Assembly: GCF_003007735.2 (NCBI RefSeq)
Contig: NZ_PXNQ02000012.1
Location: 112,820 to 176,819, forward strand
DNA: 64,000 nt
Direction of reading: 5' to 3'
Origin: Paracoccus methylarcula
Lineage (GTDB): Bacteria > Pseudomonadota > Alphaproteobacteria > Rhodobacterales > Rhodobacteraceae
This document shows, piece by piece, positions 1 to 8,528 of the stretch (positions within the stretch are counted from its first letter, which is position 1; each line of letters starts with the position of its first letter). A program made the translations under genes and the position numbers. Below the pieces are notes generated by a model. It was not told where the DNA came from. It was given only the letters and a program-made list of their open reading frames with translations, and searched no databases.

Positions 1-1
1 A

Positions 2-646
2 ACGCTGATCTCGGAGGATGGCGAGGTCCTGCCCGGGGACAGCACCGACAAGGCGGTCAAGGCCGTCGAGATCATGACCAAGTGGCACGAAGAGGGCTGG
101 CAGCCCGAGCAGGCGCTCTACGAGGCTTCGGTCGCCCTGTTCACCTCGGGCAAGTCGGCCTTCCAGTTGAACGGTGTCTGGGAGGTGCCCACGATGAAGG
201 ATCTCGAAGAGGGCGGCAAGCTGGGCTTCGAATGGGGCGCGGTCGAGGTGCCCAAGCTGATGGACAGCCAGACCACCTGGGCCGACAGCCACGCTTTCGC
301 CATCCCGCACCAGGAAGGCACCGAGATGCCGCCCGAAAAGCGCGAGGCCGTGATGACGGTCATCGGCTGGATGGAGAAACACGCGATTGCCTGGGCCGAA
401 GCCGGGCATATCCCGGCCTACAAGCCGGTGGCGGAAAGCGAGGAATTCGCCACCATGCAGCCCAACGCCACCTATGCCACGCTGGCCGACCGGGCGACCT
501 ATGATCCGCGCAGCGAAGTCGCCGGTGTCGCCTCGCCCGCCTATGATGCGGCCGAGAACATCATCTCGCCCGCCATCCACGGCTACATGTCGCCCGAAGA
601 GGCGGTCGAGCAGGTGAAATCGGAACTGCAAAGCCGCATGAACTGA
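2..646 (+). CDS. Sugar ABC transporter substrate-binding protein (C-terminal part)
   Basis: The reading frame is open from the left edge of the window, so only the last 214 residues are visible and the start lies outside. The text fits the C-terminal lobe of a family-1 extracellular solute-binding protein: a GKSAFQLNGVWEVPTM stretch where the bound sugar is gripped, and a tail rich in Pro, Tyr and Glu. The protein would work in the periplasm, passing a sugar or oligosaccharide to the two permeases encoded just downstream on the same strand. The exact substrate cannot be told. A GC-rich stem-loop separates it from the first permease gene. Confidence 0.85.
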   Translation, partial: TLISEDGEVLPGDSTDKAVKAVEIMTKWHEEGWQPEQALYEASVALFTSGKSAFQLNGVWEVPTMKDLEEGGKLGFEWGAVEVPKLMDSQTTWADSHAFAIPHQEGTEMPPEKREAVMTVIGWMEKHAIAWAEAGHIPAYKPVAESEEFATMQPNATYATLADRATYDPRSEVAGVASPAYDAAENIISPAIHGYMSPEEAVEQVKSELQSRMN

Positions 647-652
647 CGGATC

Positions 653-681
653 GCCCCCGCGCGCATCGCGTGCGCGGGGGC
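653..681 (+). promoter_or_regulatory. Intercistronic stem-loop after binding-protein gene
   Basis: Arms GCCCCCGCGC (653-662) and GCGCGGGGGC (672-681) pair perfectly over 10 bp with a 9-nt loop. There is no T-tract, so it is not a classical terminator. Placed between a binding-protein gene and its permease genes, it probably protects the upstream mRNA from 3' decay or partly attenuates transcription, giving more binding protein than permease. The function is inferred from position and structure. Confidence 0.6.
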
Positions 682-708
682 CATATTGGCAATGGTATGG
701 GGTAGAAT

Positions 709-1596
709 ATGGCGATGATCCGAAACAAGGCGCGGCACAGGCTGGTGGCCGTTTCACTGATCCTGCCATACGTGGCGATCTTCGCATTGGTCTTTGCCTA
801 TCCGGTGATCGAGGTCGTCCGGATGAGCTTTACCAACGCACCGCTGATCGGCGGCGGAGAATGGATCGGGCTGGGCAATTACATCCGGCTCTTCTCGGAC
901 AAGCTGTTCTATACCTCGGTCGTCAATAACGGCTATTTCGTGTTGCTGACGGTGATCCCGACCACGGTGATCGCGCTGGCCATCGCATTGGCCGTGAACC
1001 GGTTGTCGGGGCGGATGCAGGCGCTGGTGCTGGTGATGTTCTTCACGCCCTATGTGCTGCCGGTTTCCGTGGTCACGCAGATCTGGGCCTGGATGCTGGA
1101 TTTCCAGTTCGGCATCCTGCAACCGGTCATCGAGTTCTTTACTGGCAAGCCGGTGCCGGTCTTCAAGAACCCCAATTGGGTCATGCCCACCGTCGCCACG
1201 GTGACGATCTGGTGGACCAATGGCTTCAACGTGCTGCTGTTCCTTGCCGGTCTGCGCAATATCCCCACGGAACTTTACGAGGCCGCCGCGCTTGACGGGG
1301 CCACGAGGCGGCAATTGTTCTGGCGGATCACATGGCCGCTTCTGTGGCCGGTAACGGCGCTGGTGCTGACGCTGCAACTGATCCTGCAATTGAAGATCTT
1401 CGACCAGATCTACCTGCTGTCGCAAGGCGGGCCGTTCAATTCCAGCTATGTCCTGCTGCTGATGGTCTACCGCGAGGCCTTCCAGCTCAATCACGGCGGC
1501 TATGCGGCGGCGATCTCGCTGGTGCTGTTCCTGCTGATCGTGGTGATCTCGGTCCTGCAGTTCCAGATCCTGCGCATCGGAGGGAAAGGCAAATGA
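709..1596 (+). CDS. Sugar ABC transporter permease (MalF/UgpA type)
   Basis: This 295-residue inner-membrane protein has about six hydrophobic segments, starting with one near residues 12-35. The binding-protein-dependent permease EAA loop is seen near residue 190 (YEAAALDGA followed by a basic stretch and a proline-rich helix); this loop docks on the ATPase subunit. It forms the transmembrane channel with the permease encoded next, whose start codon overlaps this stop (ATGA). The ATPase gene of the system is not in the window; the headless ATPase at 3951-4475 is of a different, ribose/xylose-like class. Substrate is a sugar of unknown identity. Confidence 0.9.
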   Translation: MAMIRNKARHRLVAVSLILPYVAIFALVFAYPVIEVVRMSFTNAPLIGGGEWIGLGNYIRLFSDKLFYTSVVNNGYFVLLTVIPTTVIALAIALAVNRLSGRMQALVLVMFFTPYVLPVSVVTQIWAWMLDFQFGILQPVIEFFTGKPVPVFKNPNWVMPTVATVTIWWTNGFNVLLFLAGLRNIPTELYEAAALDGATRRQLFWRITWPLLWPVTALVLTLQLILQLKIFDQIYLLSQGGPFNSSYVLLLMVYREAFQLNHGGYAAAISLVLFLLIVVISVLQFQILRIGGKGK

Positions 1597-2423
1597 ACCA
1601 TCAGCGCCGTTTCGAGAATATCGCCCTGACCTGCATCACGCTCGTGGCCGGGATCATCTGGATCTTCCCGCTCTACTGGGCCTTCGTCACCTCGATCCGT
1701 TCCGAGGACCGGGTGGTGTCCGAAGCGGCAGGGCTGCTGCCGGACGAGTTCAATATCAGCTCCTATGTGGACGCGATGTTCAACACCAGCCTGATCGACT
1801 GGTATATCAACTCCATCGGCACCTCGCTGATCATCACGCTGGTCGTGCTGGTCACCGGCATGATGTGCGCCTATGCGCTGAGCCAGATGCAGTTTCCGGG
1901 CCGCAGACTGCTTTACGGCATCGTGCTGGCCAGCTTCATGGTGCCGGCGCAGGCGCTGGTGGTGCCGCAATTCGTGCTGATGAACGATCTTGGCCTGATC
2001 AATAAATGGGGCGGGATCATACTGCCGCAGCTTGTCGTCCCGGTGGTGATCATCGTCTACAAGCAATTCTTCGACGCCGTCCCCAAGGAGATGAAGGAAG
2101 CCGTCGTCCTCGATGGCGGCGGAGATTACACGCTCCTGTTCCGGGTCTACCTGCCGCTGAACTGGGGGATCACCACCGCGCTTGGCATCATCACTTTCAT
2201 CATGTCCTGGAACGCCTTTCTCTGGCCCTTCCTGGTCATCACGACCGAGGAGATGATGACCATCCCGGTCGGCATCACCCAGGTCAATGACGCTTTCGGC
2301 GTAGCCTATGCGCGGATCATGTCGGTGGCGCTGCTGGCCGCCGCGCCGGTGGTCATCGCCTATCTGATCTTCCAGAAGAAGGTCACCGAGGCGGTAATGA
2401 TCTCTTCCGGCGTCAAGGGCTGA
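1593..2423 (+). CDS. Sugar ABC transporter permease (MalG type)
   Basis: A 276-residue second permease of the same importer. The start at 1593 overlaps the upstream stop as ATGA, which indicates translational coupling; a longer open frame exists upstream but would lie inside the other permease gene. Hydrophobic helices begin near residue 10, and the EAA motif (MKEAVVLDGGGDYTLLF) lies near residue 170. The C-terminus ends in a short basic cytoplasmic tail, as usual for MalG-like proteins. It is the last gene of the operon and faces the GntR gene tail to tail. Confidence 0.9.
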   Translation: MNHQRRFENIALTCITLVAGIIWIFPLYWAFVTSIRSEDRVVSEAAGLLPDEFNISSYVDAMFNTSLIDWYINSIGTSLIITLVVLVTGMMCAYALSQMQFPGRRLLYGIVLASFMVPAQALVVPQFVLMNDLGLINKWGGIILPQLVVPVVIIVYKQFFDAVPKEMKEAVVLDGGGDYTLLFRVYLPLNWGITTALGIITFIMSWNAFLWPFLVITTEEMMTIPVGITQVNDAFGVAYARIMSVALLAAAPVVIAYLIFQKKVTEAVMISSGVKG

Positions 2424-2437
2424 TCCGTGGCCGGCGC

Positions 2438-3217
2438 TCAGACCTTGAGCGTCGGCAACCCGAGGTCGAAAACCGTGGTGCCCTTGGAATCCAGCAGCGC
2501 GGTATCGACCAGCCCGGTCATCAGCCGCCGCGCGCCAACGGGATCGCGCGCCTCGATCCGCTCGAACACCGCGGCATGTTCCTCGACCGGGTTGCGCGTG
2601 TGCGGGTTGGGCATGTCGCGATAGCGGAACGCCGTGGTGAAGGCGACGGCGGCGCAGATCCCCGCCTCCAGCGACAGCAGAACCGGGTTATGCGAACTGA
2701 TCAGGATCGCGCGGTGAAAACTCGCATCGGCATTGTGCCAGCTTTCCTCGGTCATGTCGCAATAGCGCATCGAATGCAGCGCGTCGCGGAAAGCCTGCAG
2801 GTCGTCCTCGCTGCGGCGCTCGGCGGCGAAGGCTGCAGCCGGAGGCTCGATCATCGCGCGCAACTCGTAGATCGCCCGGATATACCAGTCGGGCGGCGCG
2901 CCGCTCTCGAAACTCCAGCGGACCACGTCCGGGTCCAGCAGTGACCATTTTTCGCGCGGGGCGACGCGGGTGCCGCTGCGGGTCCGGGTGACAAGCATCC
3001 CCTTGCCCACCAATCTGCGCAGCGCCTCGCGATAGGCGCCCCGGGAAATACCGGTCTCGGCAAGGAAATCCATCTCCTTGGGAACCGTCTCATCCGGCTT
3101 GATCGCACCCGAGACGATCCGGCGGCCCAGCCAGTCGGCGATGGACTCGTTCTTGCGCTTGTCCGGCCTGTCCGAGGCGTCGAAAGCCGTGCTGATGATA
3201 TTGGATTTGTTCGACAT
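2438..3217 (-). CDS. GntR/FadR-family transcriptional regulator
   Basis: This 259-residue regulator has an N-terminal winged helix (about residues 20-95) with the GntR pattern 'ISRGAYREALRRLVGKGML', and an all-helical FCD effector domain (about 105-245). That domain carries the Asp/His metal-ligand positions typical of FadR-subfamily proteins, including HNADASFHRAI and EEHAAVFERI. Such regulators usually repress sugar-acid or sugar operons until the metabolite binds. It is convergent with the ABC sugar operon and lies just left of the broken ROK gene, so control of a local sugar pathway is plausible but not shown. Confidence 0.88.
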   Translation of the reverse strand: MSNKSNIISTAFDASDRPDKRKNESIADWLGRRIVSGAIKPDETVPKEMDFLAETGISRGAYREALRRLVGKGMLVTRTRSGTRVAPREKWSLLDPDVVRWSFESGAPPDWYIRAIYELRAMIEPPAAAFAAERRSEDDLQAFRDALHSMRYCDMTEESWHNADASFHRAILISSHNPVLLSLEAGICAAVAFTTAFRYRDMPNPHTRNPVEEHAAVFERIEARDPVGARRLMTGLVDTALLDSKGTTVFDLGLPTLKV

Positions 3218-3353
3218 ACCGGGAACCTAGCCGTATCCGCGGAACTTTGCATCTCACTTTTGATTTTCCGTGGACCGGAAATCGGCCAGCGGATCCGCGG
3301 TCATGAAACCTGATAACCAAGGATATGCCGGGCGCATTGGCAACGGTCCAATC

Positions 3354-3945
3354 TCACGGACCGGCGGACTCCGCGGATTGGCCGATCTCGGCCGTTATTT
3401 CCGACAAGGCCAGCGCCGCCGCGCCCCGCGCCCAAACGAGATCGCCCCAGGTATGAACTTCGATCGGCGTGCGCGGACGGCCCAACCGGTCCGAGAAATG
3501 GTGGATCTCGGACAGCACCTCCTCGGCATAGAGAAAATCATAGCGCAACCGCGAGCCCGACAGGATGACCAGTTCCGGATCGAAAAGCCGGATCATGTTG
3601 GCCATTCCTGCGGACAGGTAACGCCCCGCGCGGCGAAAGATCAGTTGCGCCTCCTGATTGCCGGCCTTGGCCTGGTCGAACAGGATCTCGATCATCTGCG
3701 CGGGCGAGGGAACGGGATTGTTATCCCAGTCAAGCGCGGTGGTGGCCTCGCGGACAAGGGCATAATCGGCCACATAGGCCTCCAGGCATCCGCGCTGGCC
3801 GCAGCGGCAAAGCGCCCGTCGATCTGCATCGTCGTGTGCCCCAGCTCCAGCCCCACGCCGCGCGCGCCCCGGAAGATGCGGTTGTCCTGCACCAGCCCCA
3901 TGCCCACGCCCTGCTCGATCGTGACCACGGCAAAATCCGACAGGC
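3354..3945 (-). pseudogene. ROK-family protein, truncated and frameshifted
   Basis: The C-terminal half of a ROK (NagC/Mlc/glucokinase-like) protein is readable on the minus strand. The frame containing VTIEQGVGMGLVQDN and ELGHTTMQIDGR runs to about 3815 and then jumps by one base into the frame with the zinc-site motif CGQRGCLEAY and the rest to the stop at 3354. The shift is explained by one missing C in a CGCCTTT context at about 3811-3816. More important, everything upstream of about residue 180, including the DNA-binding or phosphate-binding N-terminus, is absent because the sequence switches at about 3945-3951 to an unrelated ABC ATPase. The gene is therefore a remnant regardless of the frameshift. 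Confidence 0.75.
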
Positions 3946-3950
3946 CGCGT

Positions 3951-4475
3951 GACGCGAGGCGCTACAATATCGAGACGATTTACCAGACGCTGGCGTTGGC
4001 GGACAATCTGGATGCGGCCTCGAACCTGTTCCTGGGGCGCGAGATCGTGACCTCGGCGGGCATGCTGAACGACGCCAGGATGGAGGCCGAGACCCGCAAG
4101 ATCATGGCGCGGCTCAACCCCAATTTCCAGAAACTCGGGGTTCCCGTCTCTGCCCTGTCGGGCGGCCAGCGGCAATCGGTGGCCATCGCCCGCGCGGTCT
4201 ATTTCAACGCCAGGATCCTGATCATGGACGAGCCGACCGCCGCGCTTGGCGTGCATGAGACCCGGATGGTGGCCGATCTCATCAAGGAACTGAAGGCCCA
4301 GGGGCTGGGCATCTTCCTGATCAGCCACGACACGCGCGAGATGCTGGATCTGTGCGACCGCGTTTCGGTGATGAAGAACGGACAGCTCATCGGGACCGAG
4401 CGTGTCGAGGACGTCACCGAGGACGATATCCTCGCGATGATCATCATGGGCAAGAAACCGGAAAAGGCGGCATAG
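3951..4475 (+). pseudogene. Sugar ABC transporter ATPase, 3' fragment
   Basis: This is the C-terminal 170 or so residues of a single-domain sugar (ribose/xylose-like) ABC ATPase. The signature LSGGQRQSVAIARAV, the Walker B ILIMDEPTAAL and the switch histidine in FLISHD are present, but the whole N-terminus with Walker A and Q-loop is missing. The readable homology starts near 3955 (ETIYQTLALADNLDAASN), exactly where the minus-strand ROK fragment stops, so a deletion or recombination joined the two head to head. It cannot bind ATP and has no start of its own; any product would be non-functional. Confidence 0.75.
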
Positions 4476-4499
4476 GCGATCCGCTCACCGCCGTTCCAT

Positions 4500-4662
4500 G
4501 ACGGGCTGAGCCCGTCGGTGCTTACCGGAAGTCTCGGGACCGCTCCACCGGGGTTCTGAGACTCTTTCCCGGTGGCGCAGGATGTTGGAATCCTGCCGGG
4601 GCGCCCTGCCCGCCTTGCCGTATTTCCCATCCCTCTTGCCATGCTGCTTGCAGCGATACGGC
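4500..4662. other. Structured element with nested hairpins and pseudoknot
   Basis: About 160 bases downstream of the ABC fragment hold a dense set of complementary segments. There are simple hairpins 4500-4506/4510-4516 (GACGGGC/GCCCGTC), 4516-4519/4524-4527, 4577-4583/4590-4596 (GCAGGAT/ATCCTGC) and 4643-4647/4650-4654, the last nested in a GCCGTAT/ATACGGC helix (4617-4623/4656-4662). In the middle, helix 4531-4541/4552-4562 (11 pairs, two of them G-U on the plus strand) interleaves with 4545-4551/4569-4575 (CCACCGG/CCGGTGG), an H-type pseudoknot. No convincing protein is encoded. A mobile-element RNA such as a HEARO/omegaRNA relic is one candidate; identity is unproven. Confidence 0.45.
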
Positions 4663-4918
4663 CGCTGGCGACGATCCTGCTGCCGGTAATTAGCATATGA
4701 GCAAGATTCTCGCTGGAATGTCGCATGAATCCTATTGAATTATAATGATTTTTCCCGCCAGAGGCGTGATTCCTGCGTACCCGTAGGATAAAATTGTCCA
4801 GATTTATCAATGACTCTCCTGTCATGGGAAGTTCAACTCGCCACTCGCAGGGATATGCGCTTGTCGGGGGCTCCGAGACCAGCGCATGATCCGGCCCATC
4901 CCCGCAAGCAGGCCGAAA

Positions 4919-4934
4919 GTTGACAGCTGTCAAC
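4919..4934. promoter_or_regulatory. parS centromere site 1
   Basis: A perfect 16-bp palindrome GTTGACAGCTGTCAAC, the form expected for RepB (ParB) binding sites of repABC plasmids (GTT...GC...AAC). It lies downstream of repC, 106 bp from site 2. Confidence 0.8.
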
Positions 4935-5024
4935 ACCCCCTGCCCCGCTTTCTCCTGCACGATGCGTGCTCCGGCTCTGCCGCACGAAGCCTGTTTCAGA
5001 GCTACCATGCGAACCTCCCGCGCA

Positions 5025-5040
5025 GTTGACAGCTGTCAAC
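5025..5040. promoter_or_regulatory. parS centromere site 2
   Basis: Second perfect copy of GTTGACAGCTGTCAAC, just past the 3' end of repC. Paired with site 1, it would form the main partition complex with RepB and RepA. Confidence 0.8.
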
Positions 5041-5071
5041 TTGCACATCCCTTGCAGCTTGGGAAAGCGCA

Positions 5072-6246
5072 TCACGCGGCCAGGCGGTTCTCGGCACGAA
5101 GCAGCGCCATGACCATGGGACCGGGCGAGAACCCCGCGCTCTCGGCCTTGCCCGTCAGCGCGCGCAGGTAACCGCCGGGCCGCAGGATCACGCCTGCTCG
5201 TTGCAGGATGCACGCCAAGGTTACCGCCGCAACCTCATCGCCCATGGCTTCCTGCGCCTGTCTCCAGGCATCCGGGCTGATTCCGAGCATCGGATGAACG
5301 AAATTCGCCGTTGCGACCAGATCGCGCCAGCTTCGGATCCCGTCCGGCGCATAGTCGAGAATATCGGGCGTGGCTTTCAGTACCAGCCCAAGCGGGATCG
5401 GCGGGTCTTTCGCGATATGTCCGGATCGCTCATCCTGCTTTTCTTCGCAAGGTTCAGATTCATGGTTATCTTTATCTGAACTCTGATAGTGCCGCTCATT
5501 TTCGCCGTCACTGCCGCTCGTTTCTTCTGTTTCTGGCGCGAGCATCGCGTTGATCCGGTCCAGCATCTCGCGCGCCTGGTCGGCCAGTTCACGCAGCCTG
5601 TCGGCATCCAGCTTGCGGCGCAGCGCGCGCTGCAGCAAGGCGCAGGCATCGGACAGCGCGTCCCAATTTGCCGGGACCTGTTCGCGGCCCCATTGGATCA
5701 GCTTGGCCGCGTCGCGCAGCAGGATGACTGTGGTTTCGCGCAGACGCCGCCGGGCAAGCTCTGCCTGCCGGGCCTGTTGCGCGGCCTCAGTGATCTCGGC
5801 GGCGCGGGTCAGCAACGGGCGCAGGTCAAAACCAAAGGCCCGGTCCAGCGCGCCCGACAGGTCGCGGGTGGCGTAGCGTTTGCCGTTCGGACTGTCGCGG
5901 CGCAGGATCAGCCCGGCGTGCACAAGCGCGGACAGGTGCCGCCGCAGGGTGCTTTCGGCCATCCCATGCGCGCGGTCCGACAGGCTGGCATTCGAGGGAA
6001 AGACGATCAGCTTGTCGTCATCCTCCAGGACCTTGCCGGGATGAAAGGACAAGAGCGCCGCCAGAACCGCAAGGTCGCGGTCGCTGATGCCGAAATCCGC
6101 GCGAGCCGCCGTCAGGTCACGCAGAACCGCCCATTTGTCGGGGGCGAGATCCGGGGCAGGGGCCTCGGCCAATGCCCGGTTTGCGAGCAGGCCAGCCGTC
6201 ACCGGCTGCGCCCGAAAGGCGTCATCGAAATATGCCTCATTTTCAT
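5072..6246 (-). pseudogene. repC: RepC replication initiator (frameshifted near its N-terminus)
   Basis: RepC initiates replication of repABC replicons and usually carries the origin inside its own gene. The main open frame (376 residues from a GTG at 6202) contains the RepC N-terminal winged-helix domain, including ALLSFHPGKVL and PSNASLSDRAHGMAESTLRRHL, and the C-terminal domain with the LRPGGYLRALTGKA motif. The family's conserved start lies upstream in another frame: MRHISMTPFGR from 6240 or 6246. It runs into the main frame (PVTAGLLANRA) only if one G is restored in AGCC at about 6206. The initiator is needed for this replicon to exist, so an indel error is the likeliest explanation and the gene is probably intact in the cell. 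Confidence 0.85.
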
Positions 6247-6286
6247 GTCACGGAGGTAAAAACCGCCATTCGCCCACAAGGACGTT

Positions 6287-6302
6287 GTTGACAGCTGTCA
6301 AC
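6287..6302. promoter_or_regulatory. parS centromere site 3, overlapping antisense-RNA promoter
   Basis: Third perfect GTTGACAGCTGTCAAC copy, placed between repB and repC. Its TTGACA (6288-6293) doubles as the -35 box of the plus-strand promoter that reads the antisense RNA, so RepB bound here should interfere with that promoter. Confidence 0.8.
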
Positions 6303-6317
6303 TTTTGCCGCTATCTT
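6288..6317 (+). promoter_or_regulatory. Promoter of the repABC antisense RNA
   Basis: TTGACA at 6288-6293 and TATCTT at 6312-6317 are separated by 18 bp and point away from repC. Transcription would start near 6322-6324 and end at the terminator at 6340-6376. It is predicted from sequence only. Confidence 0.65.
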
Positions 6318-6321
6318 CGAG

Positions 6322-6376
6322 GTGCTAGATCGAGAAACGGCCCTTCGGGATGTATGTCCTGGGGGGCTTTTCTTTT
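6322..6376 (+). ncRNA. Counter-transcribed RNA controlling repC
   Basis: repABC plasmids encode a short antisense RNA in the repB-repC gap that pairs with the repC leader and limits copy number. The gap here holds a sigma-70-like promoter, a transcript of about 55 nt on the strand opposite repABC, and a strong intrinsic terminator, exactly as in that family. The 3' end is well supported by the terminator; the 5' end is estimated from the promoter. Confidence 0.7.
6340..6376 (+). terminator. Intrinsic terminator of the antisense RNA
   Basis: Left arm 6340-6350 (GCCCTTCGGGA) pairs with 6357-6367 (TCCTGGGGGGC) over 11 positions including G-U pairs, with the loop TGTATG, followed directly by TTTTCTTTT. 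Confidence 0.75.
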
Positions 6377-6415
6377 GGTCCTACCGTGTCGTGCCTCCTT
6401 GCTGCTTCATTTGCC

Positions 6416-7342
6416 TCATCTTCCCGCCCGGCCTTCCTTTTTCTGCCAGTCGCGGTGAAGCTCTTCGATGCGATCGACCAGCCAATCGGCAAAGGCGCGG
6501 CCCTCGCCGGATAGTTCGATCACAGTTTTTCCCTTTGTTTTCCGTGCCTTTCCAAGCGACACCCCGTCTTGCCCCTGCAAGTCGCGCGGGGCGATCCGGG
6601 CAGGCTTCGGCGCGGCCAGCGAGGCCAGGACGGCCACGAAACGCGCGTCGGAATCCGGCCCCTTGGCGGCCTCGATCAGCGCTTCCGGGTCATGGCCCTT
6701 CGCCTTCTCGGCCAGCGTGAGCCAGCGGTCACGCCCCGCGGCAGGAGCCGCCCCGATGGCGCGGATCACCTCTTCCGAGATGGCGTCGGTGACGCTCAGC
6801 ATCCGCGAGATCACCGTCTTGTCGATCGACAACGCGTCGCAGATCACCTTGCGTTCATAGCCGACCCGGGTCATCTGCGCGGCGAAATTCGCCTTCTCGA
6901 TGAAGCTCAGATCCTTGCGGGCGCTGTTTTCCTGCCCCTGCGCGACGATCAGCTCGCGGTCGTTCAACTGCCGCAGCATCGCCTTGACCGGCATCTGCAA
7001 TTCGCGCAGCGCCCGGACCCGGCGGCGGCCGAACACCACCTCGTAGCGGCCCTCGTAATTCGGGCTGTGGCGCAAGAGGACCGGCACCTGCTGGCCATAT
7101 TCGGCCATGGATCGCTTCAGCGCCTCGATCCCCTCGGGGTCGTCGTCCAGCCGGTCCTTGATCCCGGCATCGTCGATCATGTCCGCCGGCACCTCGATCA
7201 GCGCGCGGGATTTCAGATCGGCGATGGAACGGCTGACCGCACCGATCGCACCGCGGCTGTAGCGGGGCGGGGCAGGGGAGTCCTCCTTGGCGGCCGAAGC
7301 GCCCTCGGTCATCAGCCCTTTCAGCAGGTCCTTGCGTGCCAT
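6416..7342 (-). CDS. repB: RepB plasmid partitioning protein (ParB family)
   Basis: This 308-residue centromere-binding protein has the ParB/Sulfiredoxin-like N-terminal domain (about residues 55-150) with the typical VFGRRRVRALREL stretch (CTPase/box region). A central helix-turn-helix follows (about 150-190, FAAQMTRVGYERKVICDALSI then DKTVISRM), and the C-terminal dimerization part is helical. It binds the three parS palindromes (4919, 5025, 6287) and stimulates RepA ATPase. It starts 10 nt after repA ends, so the two are co-transcribed. Codon usage matches neighbours. Confidence 0.95.
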   Translation of the reverse strand: MARKDLLKGLMTEGASAAKEDSPAPPRYSRGAIGAVSRSIADLKSRALIEVPADMIDDAGIKDRLDDDPEGIEALKRSMAEYGQQVPVLLRHSPNYEGRYEVVFGRRRVRALRELQMPVKAMLRQLNDRELIVAQGQENSARKDLSFIEKANFAAQMTRVGYERKVICDALSIDKTVISRMLSVTDAISEEVIRAIGAAPAAGRDRWLTLAEKAKGHDPEALIEAAKGPDSDARFVAVLASLAAPKPARIAPRDLQGQDGVSLGKARKTKGKTVIELSGEGRAFADWLVDRIEELHRDWQKKEGRAGR

Positions 7343-7352
7343 CTCTCCCCCT

Positions 7353-8528
7353 TCAGCGGCCCCATGCCGCCTGTATCAGCCCTTCGATCTCGCCATTGAC
7401 GGCGTTCAGGCTTTCCATCGCGCGCTCATAGGTGGCGCGGGTGAATTGTGATTTCTCGATCTCGTAAAGCGTCTGCTTGGTGATCCCGGCATCGGAAATC
7501 GCCGTGGACTTCAGCACCGGATGGTTCAGGACATGCTCTCCGAACATCGATCGCATAAAGCTAACCATTTGATTTTGCGGGCCATCTCCGGGTTCATAGC
7601 GGGTGATGACATAGCGCATCCAGTCATAGGTCATGTCGCCCCCGGCCTCGGAGACCACGCCCAGGAGGTTCGAGGTCATCAGCAGGAACTGGCACATCGA
7701 CATGACGTCCAGCATCTGCGGATGCACGGTCACAAGGATCGCCGTGGCGGCGGAGAGGGCGGACATGGTCAGGAATCCAAGCTGTGGCGGGCAGTCGATG
7801 ACCACGACGTCGTAATCGGCCTCGACTTCGGCCAGCTTGTCGCCGATCCGGGTGAAAAAGATATTGCCCGAGCGTTCGATGATGGCGCGCGGCGTCTCGT
7901 GCTCGAACTCCATCAGGTCGAGATTCCCGGGGATAAGGTCGAGATTCGTGAAATAGGTGCGCTGGATCACGTTGCGCAACGGCACCGGGTTCTCATAGCG
8001 AATCGCATCGTAAAGCGTGCCGCCATCCAGCAGGTCGAATTCCGGCTGGAAGCCGTGCAGCGCCGAAAGGCTGGCCTGCGGGTCAAGATCGATGCCCAGC
8101 ACCCGGTATCCGTCCAGCGCCAGTTTCTGCGCAAGATGGGCGGCGGTGGTGGTCTTGCCCGAGCCGCCCTTGAAATTGATCACCGTGATGACCTGAAGAT
8201 GGTCCTCCCCGCGGCGTCCGGGCAGATAGGTGCCGGTGGATTTCGCACCTTTTTCCAACAGTTTGCGCAATTCCTGGATGTCGGAGGGGGTATAATAGCG
8301 CCGCCCGCCCGCCCGTGTCTCGGGGCTGGGGCCGCGGCCTTCGAGGTCCAGCTTGCGCAGATAGGCATCCTTGACGCCCAGCAGATCCGCCACCTCGCCG
8401 CTGGTGAACTTGCGCAATTCGCGCCTTGCGTCGGGCGGGAAAAGCTGTGCCCTATGCGCCTGCAGGCGCTCGGACAGCGCGAGTGCATGATCGCCCACCA
8501 GCTTGTCGATGCGAGTCTTCTGCCGCAT
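7353..8528 (-). CDS. repA: RepA plasmid partitioning ATPase (ParA family)
   Basis: This 391-residue ATPase is the first gene of repABC. An N-terminal helix-turn-helix of MerR-like type (about 40-90, FTSGEVADLLGVKDAYLRKL) allows operon autorepression. A deviant Walker A, KGGSGKTTTAAHL, lies near residue 125, with the Walker A' and B Asp residues in GIDLDPQASLS and VVIDCPPQ. It moves plasmid copies apart by dynamic DNA-bound gradients and, with RepB, represses the operon. The ATG at 8528 has a good ribosome site (GAGGGGC) at correct spacing. The divergent upstream region holds three TGTTSAACA repeats. Confidence 0.95.
   Translation of the reverse strand: MRQKTRIDKLVGDHALALSERLQAHRAQLFPPDARRELRKFTSGEVADLLGVKDAYLRKLDLEGRGPSPETRAGGRRYYTPSDIQELRKLLEKGAKSTGTYLPGRRGEDHLQVITVINFKGGSGKTTTAAHLAQKLALDGYRVLGIDLDPQASLSALHGFQPEFDLLDGGTLYDAIRYENPVPLRNVIQRTYFTNLDLIPGNLDLMEFEHETPRAIIERSGNIFFTRIGDKLAEVEADYDVVVIDCPPQLGFLTMSALSAATAILVTVHPQMLDVMSMCQFLLMTSNLLGVVSEAGGDMTYDWMRYVITRYEPGDGPQNQMVSFMRSMFGEHVLNHPVLKSTAISDAGITKQTLYEIEKSQFTRATYERAMESLNAVNGEIEGLIQAAWGR

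Noticed and set aside
1332..1592. Upstream extension of the second sugar permease gene
   Set aside because: It lies inside the first permease gene; the ATGA overlap at 1593 is the natural start.
6200..6202. GTG at 6202 as the true repC start
   Set aside because: The conserved RepC N-terminus MRHISMTPFGR lies upstream in another frame, so the GTG is probably only where the open frame resumes after an indel.
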